Origin: Hyphomicrobiales bacterium
Lineage (GTDB): Bacteria; Pseudomonadota; Alphaproteobacteria; Rhizobiales; Devosiaceae
Length of the DNA stretch: 64,000 bases
Direction: 5' to 3'
NCBI GenBank assembly: GCA_027487555.1
Contig: JAIYDI010000018.1
Location: forward strand, 310,001-374,000
The translations under genes and the position numbers were made by a program. Below, in pieces: positions 10,270 through 20,381 of the stretch; the stretch's first letter is position 1; each line of letters opens with the position of its first letter. The notes under the pieces are model-generated. The model was not told the DNA's origin. It did no database searches and saw only the letters and a list, made by a program, of their open reading frames with translations.

Positions 10270-11786
10270 TGGACACCTTCGCGCTTCTGCTGCAGGGCCT
10301 AGCTGTCGCCGCGCAGCCGATCAACCTGCTCTATGCTCTGATCGGCGTAACGCTTGGCACCGCCGTTGGTGTTTTGCCCGGCATCGGGCCGGCCACGACG
10401 GTGGCGCTGCTGCTGCCCGTAACCTACAAGCTCGACCCTGCCGGCTCGCTGATCATGTTCGCGGGCATTTACTATGGCGGTATGTATGGCGGCTCGACCA
10501 CGTCGATCCTGCTCAACACCCCTGGCGAAAGCGCTTCGATTGTCACCGCGCTTGAAGGTAACAAGATGGCCAAAGCAGGACGGGGTGGCCCGGCGCTCGC
10601 AACCGCTGCAATCGGTTCTTTCGTTGCTGGACTGATTGCCACCATCGCGCTCGCCTTTCTGGCTCCGTGGGTTGTCAAGCTGGCCCTCGCTTTCGGACCC
10701 CGCGAGTATTTCGCCCTGATGGTTCTCGCCTTTGTTACGGTCTCGGCGGCCTTCGGGGACTCGGCACTCCGGGGACTGACCTCGCTGTTCGTAGGCCTGA
10801 CGCTGGGAATCGTTGGTATTGACCTGCAGACCGGACAGGCGCGCCTGAACTTCGGCGTTCCGGACCTGCTGGATGGCATCGAGATCACAACTCTCGCCGT
10901 AGCCATGTTCGCGATCGGCGAGACACTCTACGTGGCAGCCCAGGGCAAGCGCGCTCCCGAGACGGTGGAACCGGTGCGTGGGTCGCTGTGGATGAGTGCC
11001 AGGGACTGGGCGCGATCCTGGAAGCCTTGGCTACGCGGCACTGTTATCGGTTTTCCGATCGGTGCCATGCCGGCTGGTGGGGCCGAGATCGGGACGTTCT
11101 TCTCATATGCGACGGAAAAGAAACTCTCGAAGCACCCCGAGGAATTCGGCAAGGGCGCCATCGAGGGGGTCGCCGGGCCTGAGGCGGCCAATAATGCGTC
11201 CGCCGCCGGCACGCTGGTGCCGCTCCTGACACTCGGGCTGCCGACCTCTGCGACTGCAGCGATCATGCTGGCCGGCTTCCAGCAATACGGCCTTCAGCCG
11301 GGGCCCCTGTTGTTCACATCCAACCCGCAACTGGTCTGGGGTCTTATTGCCAGCCTGCTTATCGCCAACTTCATGCTCCTGGTCCTCAACCTGCCGCTGA
11401 TCGGACTTTGGGTCAGACTTTTGACCATTCCCAAGCCCTGGCTCTACGCGGGCATCCTGCTCTTCGCCACGCTGGGCACCATCGGTGCCAACCCGTCTCT
11501 TGTGGAACTGGGCATGCTGCTGGTTTTTGGCCTGATGGGCTTCGGTATGCGTGTCTTCGGATTCCCGATCGCGCCCGTGGTGGTTGGGCTGATCCTCGGG
11601 CCAATGGCTGAGCAACAGCTTCGCCGCGCGCTCGCCATTTCACAAGGCGATGTCATGGTGCTCGTGGCTTCGCCGATCTCGGCCACTCTGCTCGCAATCG
11701 CTGCTGTGGCGTTGATCCTGCCATTGGTGCTGCGGGCCATGGGACGCGGGCGGATTCTGTCTGAGGTCGCCACGGATAACGACTAG
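10269..11786 (+). CDS. tctA: Tripartite tricarboxylate transporter large permease
   Basis: [41 protein letters not shown] signatures. Confidence 0.95.
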   Translation: MDTFALLLQGLAVAAQPINLLYALIGVTLGTAVGVLPGIGPATTVALLLPVTYKLDPAGSLIMFAGIYYGGMYGGSTTSILLNTPGESASIVTALEGNKMAKAGRGGPALATAAIGSFVAGLIATIALAFLAPWVVKLALAFGPREYFALMVLAFVTVSAAFGDSALRGLTSLFVGLTLGIVGIDLQTGQARLNFGVPDLLDGIEITTLAVAMFAIGETLYVAAQGKRAPETVEPVRGSLWMSARDWARSWKPWLRGTVIGFPIGAMPAGGAEIGTFFSYATEKKLSKHPEEFGKGAIEGVAGPEAANNASAAGTLVPLLTLGLPTSATAAIMLAGFQQYGLQPGPLLFTSNPQLVWGLIASLLIANFMLLVLNLPLIGLWVRLLTIPKPWLYAGILLFATLGTIGANPSLVELGMLLVFGLMGFGMRVFGFPIAPVVVGLILGPMAEQQLRRALAISQGDVMVLVASPISATLLAIAAVALILPLVLRAMGRGRILSEVATDND

Positions 11787-11944
11787 GTCAGGTCACGCTT
11801 TGGTCGAGACGCTGAGATGACCTGAGTTGTTCTGTTGTCGGGCGCTAGAATTGGAAAAGTCGTGCAAGTCGTCCTGAAAGCGCTTTGGCCCCGAACACCG
11901 CGCCCCAGCCTTTCCATTCGGCGGGCACGACCGAGCCCTTGAGG

Positions 11945-12376
11945 TCACTGGATGTCGATGGTGAGGGGGAACGTGCCCTTGACACGCAGGGCCGCGGTGC
12001 CGGTGTCGAACCTGCCAAGCCGGATGAGGCCCGGATGTTTGTAGGGCGCGTAGAACATCGCGAGATTCCCCCAGGGCGCATAGTAACAAAGATCATAGGG
12101 CTGCTCATTGCCAAATGGGCCAGCACCTTCCTCGGAAAGCGTCCGCGGCAGGTAGGCGATCTTCTCGTTAGACGAGAAATCCGTGATTTCGAGGGCAAGC
12201 GGCAGCATCGAGACGAAGTCGCGCGCAGATGGATTGTCGTAGAGCGTGGCGGTGAGTTCGAAAGCGTTGAAGTGGAAGCGCACGCGCATATCGGTCGGCT
12301 CCTGATTGTCCGAGGCAGTCGTCTGGGCTTGCGCGAGGCCGGGCAGCAAAAGGCCCGATAGCGTTGCCGCAAGCAT
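11945..12376 (-). CDS. Cyclophilin-like fold protein (exported); possible TTG start at 12406
   Basis: MRVRFHFNAFELTATLYDNPSARDFVSMLPLALEITDF...GNLAMFYAPYKHPGLIRLGRFDTG; leader MLAATLSGLLLPGLAQA, or TTG start giving LTCRPLSRREMLAATLSG. Confidence 0.8.
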   Translation of the reverse strand: MLAATLSGLLLPGLAQAQTTASDNQEPTDMRVRFHFNAFELTATLYDNPSARDFVSMLPLALEITDFSSNEKIAYLPRTLSEEGAGPFGNEQPYDLCYYAPWGNLAMFYAPYKHPGLIRLGRFDTGTAALRVKGTFPLTIDIQ

Positions 12377-12402
12377 CTCGCGGCGTGACAGAGGGCGGCA
12401 GG

Positions 12403-13593
12403 TCAAGCGAGCGATCCCTTCGTGGGCTGTGAGGCCGCAATGGCGAAGAGTCCGGATGCGACGAGAAGCAGTGCGCCGAGGAGGAAGGCGCTCCACCAGC
12501 CCACATGATCGAACAGCAGCCCGCCCGCCGAAGCGCCGGCGGTGATGGCGAACTGGATGAGGGCGACCTGCAGGCCGCCGGCCGCTTCGAGTTCGTTTGG
12601 GACGGCGCGAGTCATCCAGGTGCCCCATGCGACGGGGATGGGGGTAGCGCAGAGGCCCCAAAGGAGCAGCAGCAGGGTGGCGGGGAGCGCTGCGCCGGCC
12701 AAGGGAACGAGCAATAACGCGATGGTGGCGAGGACAAGCGGGAGCCCGATCAGCGCCGTGCTGAGATGGCGGCGCAGCAGCCAGCCGGCGAGTGCGGTGC
12801 CCACAAGGCCTGCAATGCCGATGCCGAAGAGGACAAGCGACAGCGGGCCGATACCCAGACGCGTGATGGTTTCGAGTACCGGGCGCAGGTAGGTGGAGAG
12901 GGCGAACTGGCCCATGAACGCGAGCGTGGTGGCTGCCATGCCGATGGCGAAGACGCGGTGTCCAAGTAGGCCCAGCATCCGGCGGGGAGAGACGCTCGTG
13001 CTGGCCGGGAGGCTCGGAAGTACCAGCCACTGCCAGACGAGCGCGGCAAGGCCGACAGGTACGACGATGAAGAACGCACCACGCCATCCGATAAAGGCTC
13101 CGAGGAAGCTACCGAGCGGCGCGGCGATGACAGTGGCGAGCGCGGTGCCAGCCTGAAGCATCGCCATTGCCTTTGGCGTTTCAGCGGGCCCGACGATACG
13201 AACGAGGATGGCGGCGGTCAGCGACCAGAAGCCGCCGATCGTGACGCCGATCAGCGCGCGGCCGAGCATGAAGACCGGACCATTGGGTGCAAACGTGACG
13301 ACAAGGCCGGATCCAATCATGACCAGCGTATCGAGCAGCACCGCGATACGGCGATCGAGCCGGCCAAGCAGCCGATTGCCAAAGAGGCTGGTTATGACGG
13401 CGAAGAAGCCGGAAACTGCGATGGCCTGTCCCGCCTGTCCCTCAGTGATGCCGAGGTCGGTAGCGATGGGGGTGAGCAAACTCACCGGCATGAACTCTGA
13501 GGCAATGAGCACAAAAGTCATGAGACTGAGGCAGGCGACGGCCTGCCAGTGTCGGCTGTCTGATGGTGCGGCTTTTGCGAGGAAATCGGACAC
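12403..13593 (-). CDS. MFS transporter (sugar/drug efflux type)
   Basis: 12-TM hydrophobic pattern; GRALIGVTIGGFWSL motif. Confidence 0.9.
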   Translation of the reverse strand: MSDFLAKAAPSDSRHWQAVACLSLMTFVLIASEFMPVSLLTPIATDLGITEGQAGQAIAVSGFFAVITSLFGNRLLGRLDRRIAVLLDTLVMIGSGLVVTFAPNGPVFMLGRALIGVTIGGFWSLTAAILVRIVGPAETPKAMAMLQAGTALATVIAAPLGSFLGAFIGWRGAFFIVVPVGLAALVWQWLVLPSLPASTSVSPRRMLGLLGHRVFAIGMAATTLAFMGQFALSTYLRPVLETITRLGIGPLSLVLFGIGIAGLVGTALAGWLLRRHLSTALIGLPLVLATIALLLVPLAGAALPATLLLLLWGLCATPIPVAWGTWMTRAVPNELEAAGGLQVALIQFAITAGASAGGLLFDHVGWWSAFLLGALLLVASGLFAIAASQPTKGSLA

Positions 13594-13727
13594 GGGTATC
13601 GGGTTCTCGACGGAGCGGGCAATCGTGCCCTTTCATCGCCAAAGACCTATCGCAAACAGACTGTTTCGATTAGCCTTGCTAATCGAGTTGCACTTATTGC
13701 AATGCGACATAAATGACCCTGCTGAAC

Positions 13728-14624
13728 ATGGATCGCTTGCATCTCAATGAACTTCTGGTCCTGCTAACGGTCGCCGAAGAGCGGAGCTTCACACGCGCAG
13801 CGGCTCGCCTCGGCTCGTCGCAATCGACCGTCAGCCACACGGTGCGGCGCCTGGAGGAGCGGCTCGGCGTGCGGCTGCTGACCCGCACGACGCGTTCGGT
13901 CTCGCCGACCGAGGTGGGGGCCCGGCTGCTGGACAGTCTCGCGCCCCGCATCGACGCGATCGAGGGCGAATTGGAGCAATTGATGGCGCAGCGCGACCGG
14001 CCGTCGGGCACGGTGCGGCTGACGGTGTCTGACCATGCCTACCAGAGTGTTGTCTGGCCTAAGCTGCCCACTCTGCTCGATGCCTATCCCGACATCACGG
14101 TTGAGATCAGCCTCGACAACGGGCTGCGCAATATCGTCGAGGATCGGTTCGATGCCGGTATCCGGCTTGGGGAAAGCCTGGACAAGGACATGGTCGCCGT
14201 GCGCGTTGGGCCGGATTGGCGTCTGGTGGTGGTTGCTGCCCCGCGCTATTTCGCGACGCGGTCGATGCCGGCGCATCCGGAGGACCTGGTCGAACATAAC
14301 TGCATGAATCATCGGCAGGCGCGGTCCGGCGGGCTATATGCTTGGGAGTTCGCGAGGGGCGGGCGCGAGTTGCGCGTGCGCGTGGCGGGCCAGCTTACAT
14401 TCTCAAGTTCCCTCGCGATGGTGGACGCGGCGCTAGCCGGCTATGGCATCGCCTATGTGCCCGAGAGCCTGGTTGCAGAGCATTTGGCGGCCGGCCGCTT
14501 GGTGAGGGTTCTCGACGAGTGGTCGCCATTCTTTTCGGGCTATCATCTCTACTATCCAAGCCGGAGGCAACTCTCTCCTGCCTTGCGGGTGCTTGTCGAC
14601 GTGCTCCGATCTGCCGCTCGGTGA
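13728..14624 (+). CDS. LysR family transcriptional regulator
   Basis: MDRLHLNELLVLLTVAEERSFTRAAARLGSSQSTVSHTVRRLEERLGVRLLTRTTRSV; divergent from MFS gene. Confidence 0.92.
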   Translation: MDRLHLNELLVLLTVAEERSFTRAAARLGSSQSTVSHTVRRLEERLGVRLLTRTTRSVSPTEVGARLLDSLAPRIDAIEGELEQLMAQRDRPSGTVRLTVSDHAYQSVVWPKLPTLLDAYPDITVEISLDNGLRNIVEDRFDAGIRLGESLDKDMVAVRVGPDWRLVVVAAPRYFATRSMPAHPEDLVEHNCMNHRQARSGGLYAWEFARGGRELRVRVAGQLTFSSSLAMVDAALAGYGIAYVPESLVAEHLAAGRLVRVLDEWSPFFSGYHLYYPSRRQLSPALRVLVDVLRSAAR

Positions 14625-14639
14625 GACGGCATCTAGTTC

Positions 14640-14785
14640 AGGTTGGGCAGAACCGCGGTAGCGAAACGCCTCGATGAGCGGCTGGAATGCCGCCGCTTAC
14701 GGCCGTCTGGGACAATAGAGGTGACGGTCCTCAAGTGCTGTCATCCAGTCGGCCAGTACCGGCACCAGTTGGGGCAATTTTCCAC
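14640..14785 (-). pseudogene. C-terminal remnant of a second LysR-type regulator
   Basis: Minus-strand reading GGKLPQLVPVLADWMTALEDRHLYCPRRP*AAAFQPLIEAFRYRG matches the generic LysR C-terminal pattern but has an in-frame TAA and no upstream body. Confidence 0.6.
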
Positions 14786-15291
14786 CCGGCGAGTGTCAGG
14801 CCATAACGCGCAAGTGAACGCTTATTGATCAGATTCAGGTGTGCCTGGGCGTAACATTTTGGGCAGATGCAACGAACTTCCTCATGACAGCCGCCGATGC
14901 GGTGTCGGCGGTGCCCCGGACAAGGCACCGTGCGGGATCGTGAGCCGGAGGACGTTCCATGTCGAGTAGAACCATCGCAGGCATGCTTGACTGCGCCAGC
15001 ACCAGCGCCACGGACCAGCAGGGCAGGGTGTTCACGCTCATGCCGGCCGGCATGTGCGCCACGATCTCTGCCCCCAGTGGGTCTGGTTCGCTGACGCCGA
15101 TCGCCTGACCGTTTTGGCGCTGTTCCTGTTCCATACGGTCGATGCAAGCCTGATGCTGCTGCTGTGAAGCATCGGCACCACGACGGTGATCGTCGCGGTG
15201 TATGTCCCTTGTGGCACTCGTTGAGACGCACCGACCGCTCCTTCGCACTTCATCCTGAGACACTCCAACACATCATCAAGGAGACCCGACC

Positions 15292-15690
15292 ATGTTCCGC
15301 CTGAGTTCCCGACTAATTGGTGCCGCCCTCGCTACGCTTCTTGCCGTTTCCGGCGCAATGGCAGCCGAGCGCAAGGCGTTCGACGCCGCGGATTTTGCAG
15401 CCGCACAGGCGCGCGGCGAGCGGATTCTCATCGATATCTCCGCGCCATGGTGCCCGACGTGCAGGGCGCAGAAGCCCATCATCGAAGGGCTTGCCGATGC
15501 GCCCGAGAATGCAGACCTCGTGATCTACGATGTCGACTTCGACAGCATGAAGGATGTGGTGCGCGGCTTCGGCGCCCGGATGCAGAGTACCCTGATTGCC
15601 TTCATGGGCGACACGGAGACCGCGCGCTCGGTCGGAGATACCAACCCCGCGTCGATCGCTGCCCTCATCGCATCGAGCCGTTCGAACTGA
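15292..15690 (+). CDS. Exported thioredoxin-family protein
   Basis: Signal peptide; APWCPTCRAQKPIIEGL; followed by CcdA-like gene. Confidence 0.9.
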   Translation: MFRLSSRLIGAALATLLAVSGAMAAERKAFDAADFAAAQARGERILIDISAPWCPTCRAQKPIIEGLADAPENADLVIYDVDFDSMKDVVRGFGARMQSTLIAFMGDTETARSVGDTNPASIAALIASSRSN

Positions 15691-15691
15691 A

Positions 15692-16411
15692 ATGCTGACC
15701 ACAGGGGCCCTGGCCATTCTCGCGGGTGTGCTGTCGATCCTCTCGCCCTGCGTGCTGCCGCTTCTGCCGATCATCCTCGGCACTGCGGTCGCCGAACACA
15801 GGCTTGGGCCCGCAGCGCTGGCAGCGGGGCTCGCCCTGTCATTTACGGCGGTTGGCCTGTTTGTTGCGACCATAGGCTTTGCAATCGGGCTCGATGGCGG
15901 GGTGTTTCGATTGCTGGGTGCTGCCCTGATGGCAATGCTCGGCATCATCCTGCTGGTGCCGGCCCTGCAGACGCAGGTTGCCGTCGCCGGCGGGCCGATA
16001 GGGGATTGGGCACAGCAGCGCTTCGGCACGCTGGATGGCAAGGGCTGGTCGGGCCAATTCCTCGTTGGCCTGCTGCTCGGGGCCGTGTGGAGCCCATGCG
16101 TTGGGCCGACTCTCGGTGCCGCCTCGGTGCTTGCGGCGCAGGGGCGCGACCTGCCACAGGTTGCGCTCACCATGGCGCTGTTCGGCGTGGGAGCGGCGCT
16201 GCCGCTGCTGCTGCTCGGCATGCTCTCCCGTGCTGCCATGATGAAGTTCCGCAGCCGATTGCTCACTGCCGGGAAACGCGCAAAGCAGGCGCTCGGCGCA
16301 TTGCTTCTTGGTGCCGCAATCCTCATCGCGACAGGCGCAGACAAGGTCGTTGAGACTTGGCTTGTCGAGGTTTCGCCGGCATGGCTCACCGCCTTGACGA
16401 CGTCGATATGA
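15692..16411 (+). CDS. Cytochrome c biogenesis / DsbD-type CcdA-like membrane protein
   Basis: MLTTGALAILAGVLSILSPCVLPLLPIILG...WSPCVGPTLGAAS. Confidence 0.9.
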   Translation: MLTTGALAILAGVLSILSPCVLPLLPIILGTAVAEHRLGPAALAAGLALSFTAVGLFVATIGFAIGLDGGVFRLLGAALMAMLGIILLVPALQTQVAVAGGPIGDWAQQRFGTLDGKGWSGQFLVGLLLGAVWSPCVGPTLGAASVLAAQGRDLPQVALTMALFGVGAALPLLLLGMLSRAAMMKFRSRLLTAGKRAKQALGALLLGAAILIATGADKVVETWLVEVSPAWLTALTTSI

Positions 16412-16904
16412 CTTGGTCTGCCGGGTGGAGTCCAACTCGGGATTGCGTCCGGTTGCCGAGGCGCAGGGTACTTGGCCACGTGCCGTGTAGCGATGATCGA
16501 TGGCAATCGGAGCCGCTGTTTGGCCAGGCGTGAGGGAACGCCCCGCAGAGACAATGACCGGGCGGGCAAAGCCGAAATCTCCGCAATCGGCTTGCCGCAT
16601 GCTGACATCGGCAAGTGCGCCTGCGCCTGACCCACGAGATAGGAAGCCCGAGTGAAGATCTCCTGAGCACGCCACTGACAACCCGCCGGATGCGGAAATC
16701 TGACGAAAAGCGAACATTTCCGACGTCCCCGGAGTCGATTTCGACAGACCATAAAACATTCAACCAAATGGCGAGCGTCTACACGACGCTTCCCATGGCT
16801 CACTCAAACAACAAGCGTGTCGAACTCATCGCCAAGCGCCTCGTTGCGGTTCGGACCTGCAAGACGCAAGCGGCTTCTGGCAATGTTCGCGGCTGGGTAA
16901 CGGG

Positions 16905-17704
16905 TCAGCCTGGGACGAGAAGGCTCATCGCGGACCGATAGGCCATGTAGAGTGCCACGAGAAAGATCATGCCGGCAACGAGCGTGTTCAGCAGCCCCAT
17001 GTGGGCCGACAGGGTCTTGCTGAGGCGTGCTCCGACAAGCATGCCGGCAAAGCCCCCGGTGACGAACACTGCCCCGAGGACCCAGTCAACATAGCCCGAA
17101 AGCGCAAAGTTGAGTGCCGTGGTTGTGCCGAAAGCGGTCACGGCGACGAGCGACGACCCGATGGCCATCAGGATGGGCATGCCTGTTGCCGCTATCAGGC
17201 CTGGAACGATAAGCAAGCCGCCGCAGATACCGAAGAAGCCGGATAACAGACCCGTCAGAACTCCGAATCCCACGGTTTTCGGCGCGTTCTCGATGGTGCA
17301 GGTGGCGGCGGGGTTGCCTGGGTTGCCGCGTCCACGCAGCATCGCGACGGCCACCCCTATCATCAGCAGCGCAAAGAGCAGCAACAGATTTTCGCCGGGA
17401 ATGGACTTGCCGATGGAGGAGCCGACAAAGGCACCGGCAATACCGCAGCCGAATGGGTCAGCGCGCACCGCCAGCGGATATCGCCCAACCGTGCGTGGTT
17501 CACGAGGTTTAGCAGCGCATTGGCCGCAACCGCGACGGCACTCGTGCCCAAGGCGACGTGGGCGTTCGGTACGCCCACGCCATAGAGCATGAGCGGCACT
17601 GCGAGCATCGAGCCGCCACCGCCGAACAGCCCGAGAGTCAGGCCGACGAGACCGCCCGCGAGAATACCGAATAGATACCGAGCGGGCTCGATCATCGTGA
17701 CCAC
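16905..17704 (-). pseudogene. Sulfite exporter TauE/SafE family protein, frameshifted
   Basis: N-terminal half (MVTMIEPARYLFGILAGGLVGLTLGLFGGGGSMLAVPLMLYG...NLVNHARLGDIRW) and C-terminal half (GCGIAGAFVGSSIGKSIPGENLLLLFALLMIG...) lie in different minus frames, switching near 17440-17465. Confidence 0.82.
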
Positions 17705-17725
17705 CGACGGGCGTTTGGGGGCGTG

Positions 17726-18058
17726 TCAGGCGCCCTGGGTCACCGCCACGATCAGGTTTCCGGCGCTGGTACCGGAGCGGCAGTAGCCGAATAGCGGGCG
17801 CGGGAGATCTGCGAGCGCTGCTTTGCCTTTTTCGACAATCGCGTCGGTGAGCGTCCCGGAGATCGGCACCTGGGCGGCCTTGAGCCCTGCAGCCTCGGCT
17901 GCCTTCTTGATGCTGGCGAAACTGGGCTGGCCCGGGTCCTCGTTGTCGGGACGGGCACAGAGCACTCACTTGAAGCCCTGCGCGGCTATGGCGCCAAGGT
18001 CAGTCGGCTGGATCTGCGGGGCGATGGCGTAGTCGTTGCCAAGCTTGCTTAGGTTCAT
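17726..18058 (-). pseudogene. Beta-lactamase-hydrolase-like (Blh/DUF442, TIGR01244-type) phosphatase interrupted by an in-frame TGA
   Basis: MNLSKLGNDYAIAPQIQPTDLGAIAAQGFK*VLCARPDNEDPGQPSFASIKKAAEAAGLKAAQVPISGTLTD...FGYCRSGTSAGNLI; reading frame continues through the stop without a shift. Confidence 0.85.
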
Positions 18059-18069
18059 CTTTTTGTCCT

Positions 18070-18430
18070 TTCGATTGGAAATGTCGGAGGGCGTTGACCG
18101 GCACACGGAGGAAGGTGCGGCCAGCTTCGTCCTTGGGGGGGCAAGTTGCATCCTCGGATATTCACCTGCAGCGAGGGGATGATGAGGCGCGGCATGGCGA
18201 GGGTGCGGTCGCGGGCTTCGCGCATCTCGACGAAGCGATCTTCGCTGGTGCCGCGGCCGACATGGATGTTGTGGTCCATCTCGTCGCCAACAGTGGTCTG
18301 CCACTGAATGTCGCGGCCGTTCGGGCCATAGTCGTCGCACATGAACAACCGTGTCGCGCGCGGCATGGCGAGTACCCGCTGGATCGAACGATAGAGAGCG
18401 CGCGCATCCCCGGTAATACCTGGTACCTTT
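18070..18430 (-). pseudogene. C-terminal remnant of an MBL-fold (Blh-type) hydrolase
   Basis: ALYRSIQRVLAMPRATRLFMCDDYGPNGRDIQWQTTVGDEMDHNIHVGRGTSEDRFVEMREARDRTLAMPRLIIPSLQVNIRG; metal-binding N-terminal half absent. Confidence 0.75.
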
Positions 18431-18494
18431 AGTGCGCATCGATGACGCGCGATGGTAGCAACCTCGTCGGGCGGGTCGGGCGGGTCGGGCGGCG

Positions 18495-19045
18495 TCAGGC
18501 AACCAGCGGCGCGGCAACTGGCAGGTCGACAAAGGCAATGAACCGGTCGGCCGGTAGTGCGGGCGAGACCAGGTAGCCCTGGCCCTCATCCACGCCACAG
18601 TCCCGCAGCGCGTGGTATTGCTCGATGGTTTCGACGCCTTCGGCCACCGTTGAGGCGCCCAGGGCCTTGGCCAGCCGAACGAGCATTTCAATGATGGTGA
18701 TGGCGGCCCGGTCGGCGCAGACCAGATCGACAAATTTCTTGTCGATCTTGATGATGTCGAGCGGCAGTTCCTGCACATGCGAGAGGCCATTGTGGCCCGA
18801 CCCGGTATCGTCGAGCGACACCCGAAACCCTAATTCCTGGGCACGGCGACACTGAGCGGCGGCCTCCTGTGCGTCGACCAGGGCCTGTCGCTCGGTCAGT
18901 TCGACGACAATATGGCCTCGTTCCACGTTGGCAGCTTCGACGGCCCTCGATCGATCCGGAACTGATGATGCGGATGCTGATCGTGGGGTAATGCATGGGC
19001 ATCCGCTCCGAGCGATGGGTTTGCGAGGAGGTGCATCTCAACCTC
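18495..19045 (-). pseudogene. EAL-domain (cyclic-di-GMP phosphodiesterase) remnant, frameshifted N-terminus
   Basis: ERGHIVVELTERQALVDAQEAAAQCRRAQELGFRVSLDDTGSGHNGLSHVQELPLDIIKIDKKFVD...VAEGVETIEQYHALRDCGVDEGQGYLVSPAL; upstream part (ISIRIISSGSIEGRRS) is in another frame and the E-x-L catalytic segment is missing. Confidence 0.75.
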
Positions 19046-19148
19046 GATTCTCGATGGTTCAGCCGCTAGGTCTGGACGGCAAGGTGCCTGAGCACTCGAC
19101 CTTCTCGCGCAATCGGCATGGCCAGTTCCGGCCCACCGGGGCGTCAGC

Positions 19149-19836
19149 ATGAGCCGCAACTCCACATTGACGCTCGTACTTTGCCAAGTGCCCGGGGTCG
19201 GCTACCTCGCACTCTTTTTTGGGCTGCCGCTGCTCAGGGTCGTGTATGGCGGCTTTACCGCGCGGCAGCCGGCGGAGCAGTCATTCAACTCGAAACCTGG
19301 GCGGCGATGTTCGCCAACCCGGTCTATATGGATGGGCTGTGATTCTCGCTTTGGCTCGGCATCGCACCGACCATCGTGCGCTTGATTGTCGCCATTCCGC
19401 TTGCGGCACTCATGCAGGCCAACGAGACCTGCCGCCGGCTGGTCGGTACGCTCTACAAGATCCCGTTGGTGGTGCCGCGGATAGTGGCGGGATTCCTTGT
19501 GATGATCATTCTGGACCCCTGTGGCATGGCGACGCGGCTGGCAACACTGCTTGGCGTCGCGCTATCACGCCTGGTGCGCGATCCGTTGGCCTTGGGCGCT
19601 ATGGCCGCCATCAGCGAGGACGTGCTGGCCGCTGCGCGAACTCGCGGTGCCGCGCCCGCCGCCGTGTTGATGCGCATCCAGCTGCCCCTGGCTCAGCCAG
19701 GGATCACTGCGGCAGAGTTGCTGAGCATCATCAGATCGATCGGTTCCTACGTGATCCCGAGCCTGCGGGGCCGATCTACCCGCTGTCGCTGAGCGGCCAC
19801 ATGTTCGCGGAGGGCTTCCAACGGCATCGCGCATGA
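19149..19836 (+). pseudogene. ABC transporter permease remnant (spermidine/putrescine-like), multiple frameshifts
   Basis: Segments in different frames: LTLVLCQVPGVGYLALFFGLPLLRVVYGGF; RLIVAIPLAALMQANETCRRLVGTLYKIPLVVPRIVAGFLVMIIL...AARTRGAAPAAVLMRIQLPLAQPGITAAELLSIIRSIGSYVIPSL; PIYPLSLSGHMF. Confidence 0.72.
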
Positions 19837-20381
19837 GCGCAATGCCGCCCCGGTGATGGTCGCCGCCATCTCCGACCTCGATGAGCTTTGCATCGATGTC
19901 GATATGTTAGATCTGGCCGATGCGGACCGGCTGCACGCCTTCGTCCGCGCAATCCGCTGCCACGCCTACCGGCCCACGAGCATGGAGAAGGCGCGTCGCG
20001 CTCGACTTAGCTGGGACGAGGAACTGGCCGAGGCTCGCAAGTCTGGACTGATAGACACGCTGTGTTGCGACGATATCGGCTGGCTTGTAGGTTCTGCGCG
20101 CGGGCCGGCGTGCCGACGGCGCGGATGTCGGGCTGATCGTTCTCGCGGCCTTCGCGCGGCTGCATCCGGGACAGGGTGAGGCGACATGTTCAGGTCCTAT
20201 CCCGGAGCCCAACCATGATGATCTAAGTTCAGGAGGGGCAGACGATCCTTCCGCAGTGATCCTGTCATCGGACTGTCACATCGGCACGGCCTAAGCTTTA
20301 TTGCCACCCTGGATCGGGAGAAGCCTTGATCTTGGCCCTGGGTGGGCAAATCCGTAAGTGGTGCTTTTGCTGGAGGGCCCC

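Noticed and set aside
15313-16803. 496-aa minus ORF and similar long antisense ORFs (22034-23404 -, 30188-31348 +, 36014-37336 +, 39943-41259 -, 47178-48743 +, 48595-49863 +, 55116-56327 -)
   Set aside because: All lie opposite recognisable genes and have low-complexity, basic, domain-free translations typical of codon-bias shadow ORFs.
17440-17465. Programmed ribosomal frameshift in the TauE gene
   Set aside because: No slippery heptamer with downstream hairpin was noticed, and adjacent genes are pseudogenes; mutation or sequencing error is more likely.
17959-17965. In-frame TGA in the Blh phosphatase as a possible selenocysteine codon
   Set aside because: The position corresponds to a usual Ser, not a Cys/Sec catalytic site; no SECIS-like hairpin was evident; neighbouring genes are also decayed, so a nonsense mutation is simpler.
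19853-20179. 108-aa plus ORF at the end of the pseudogene region
   Set aside because: First ~85 aa look protein-like but the C-terminus is Arg-rich and frame-shifted in appearance; cannot assign a family, so not called as a gene.
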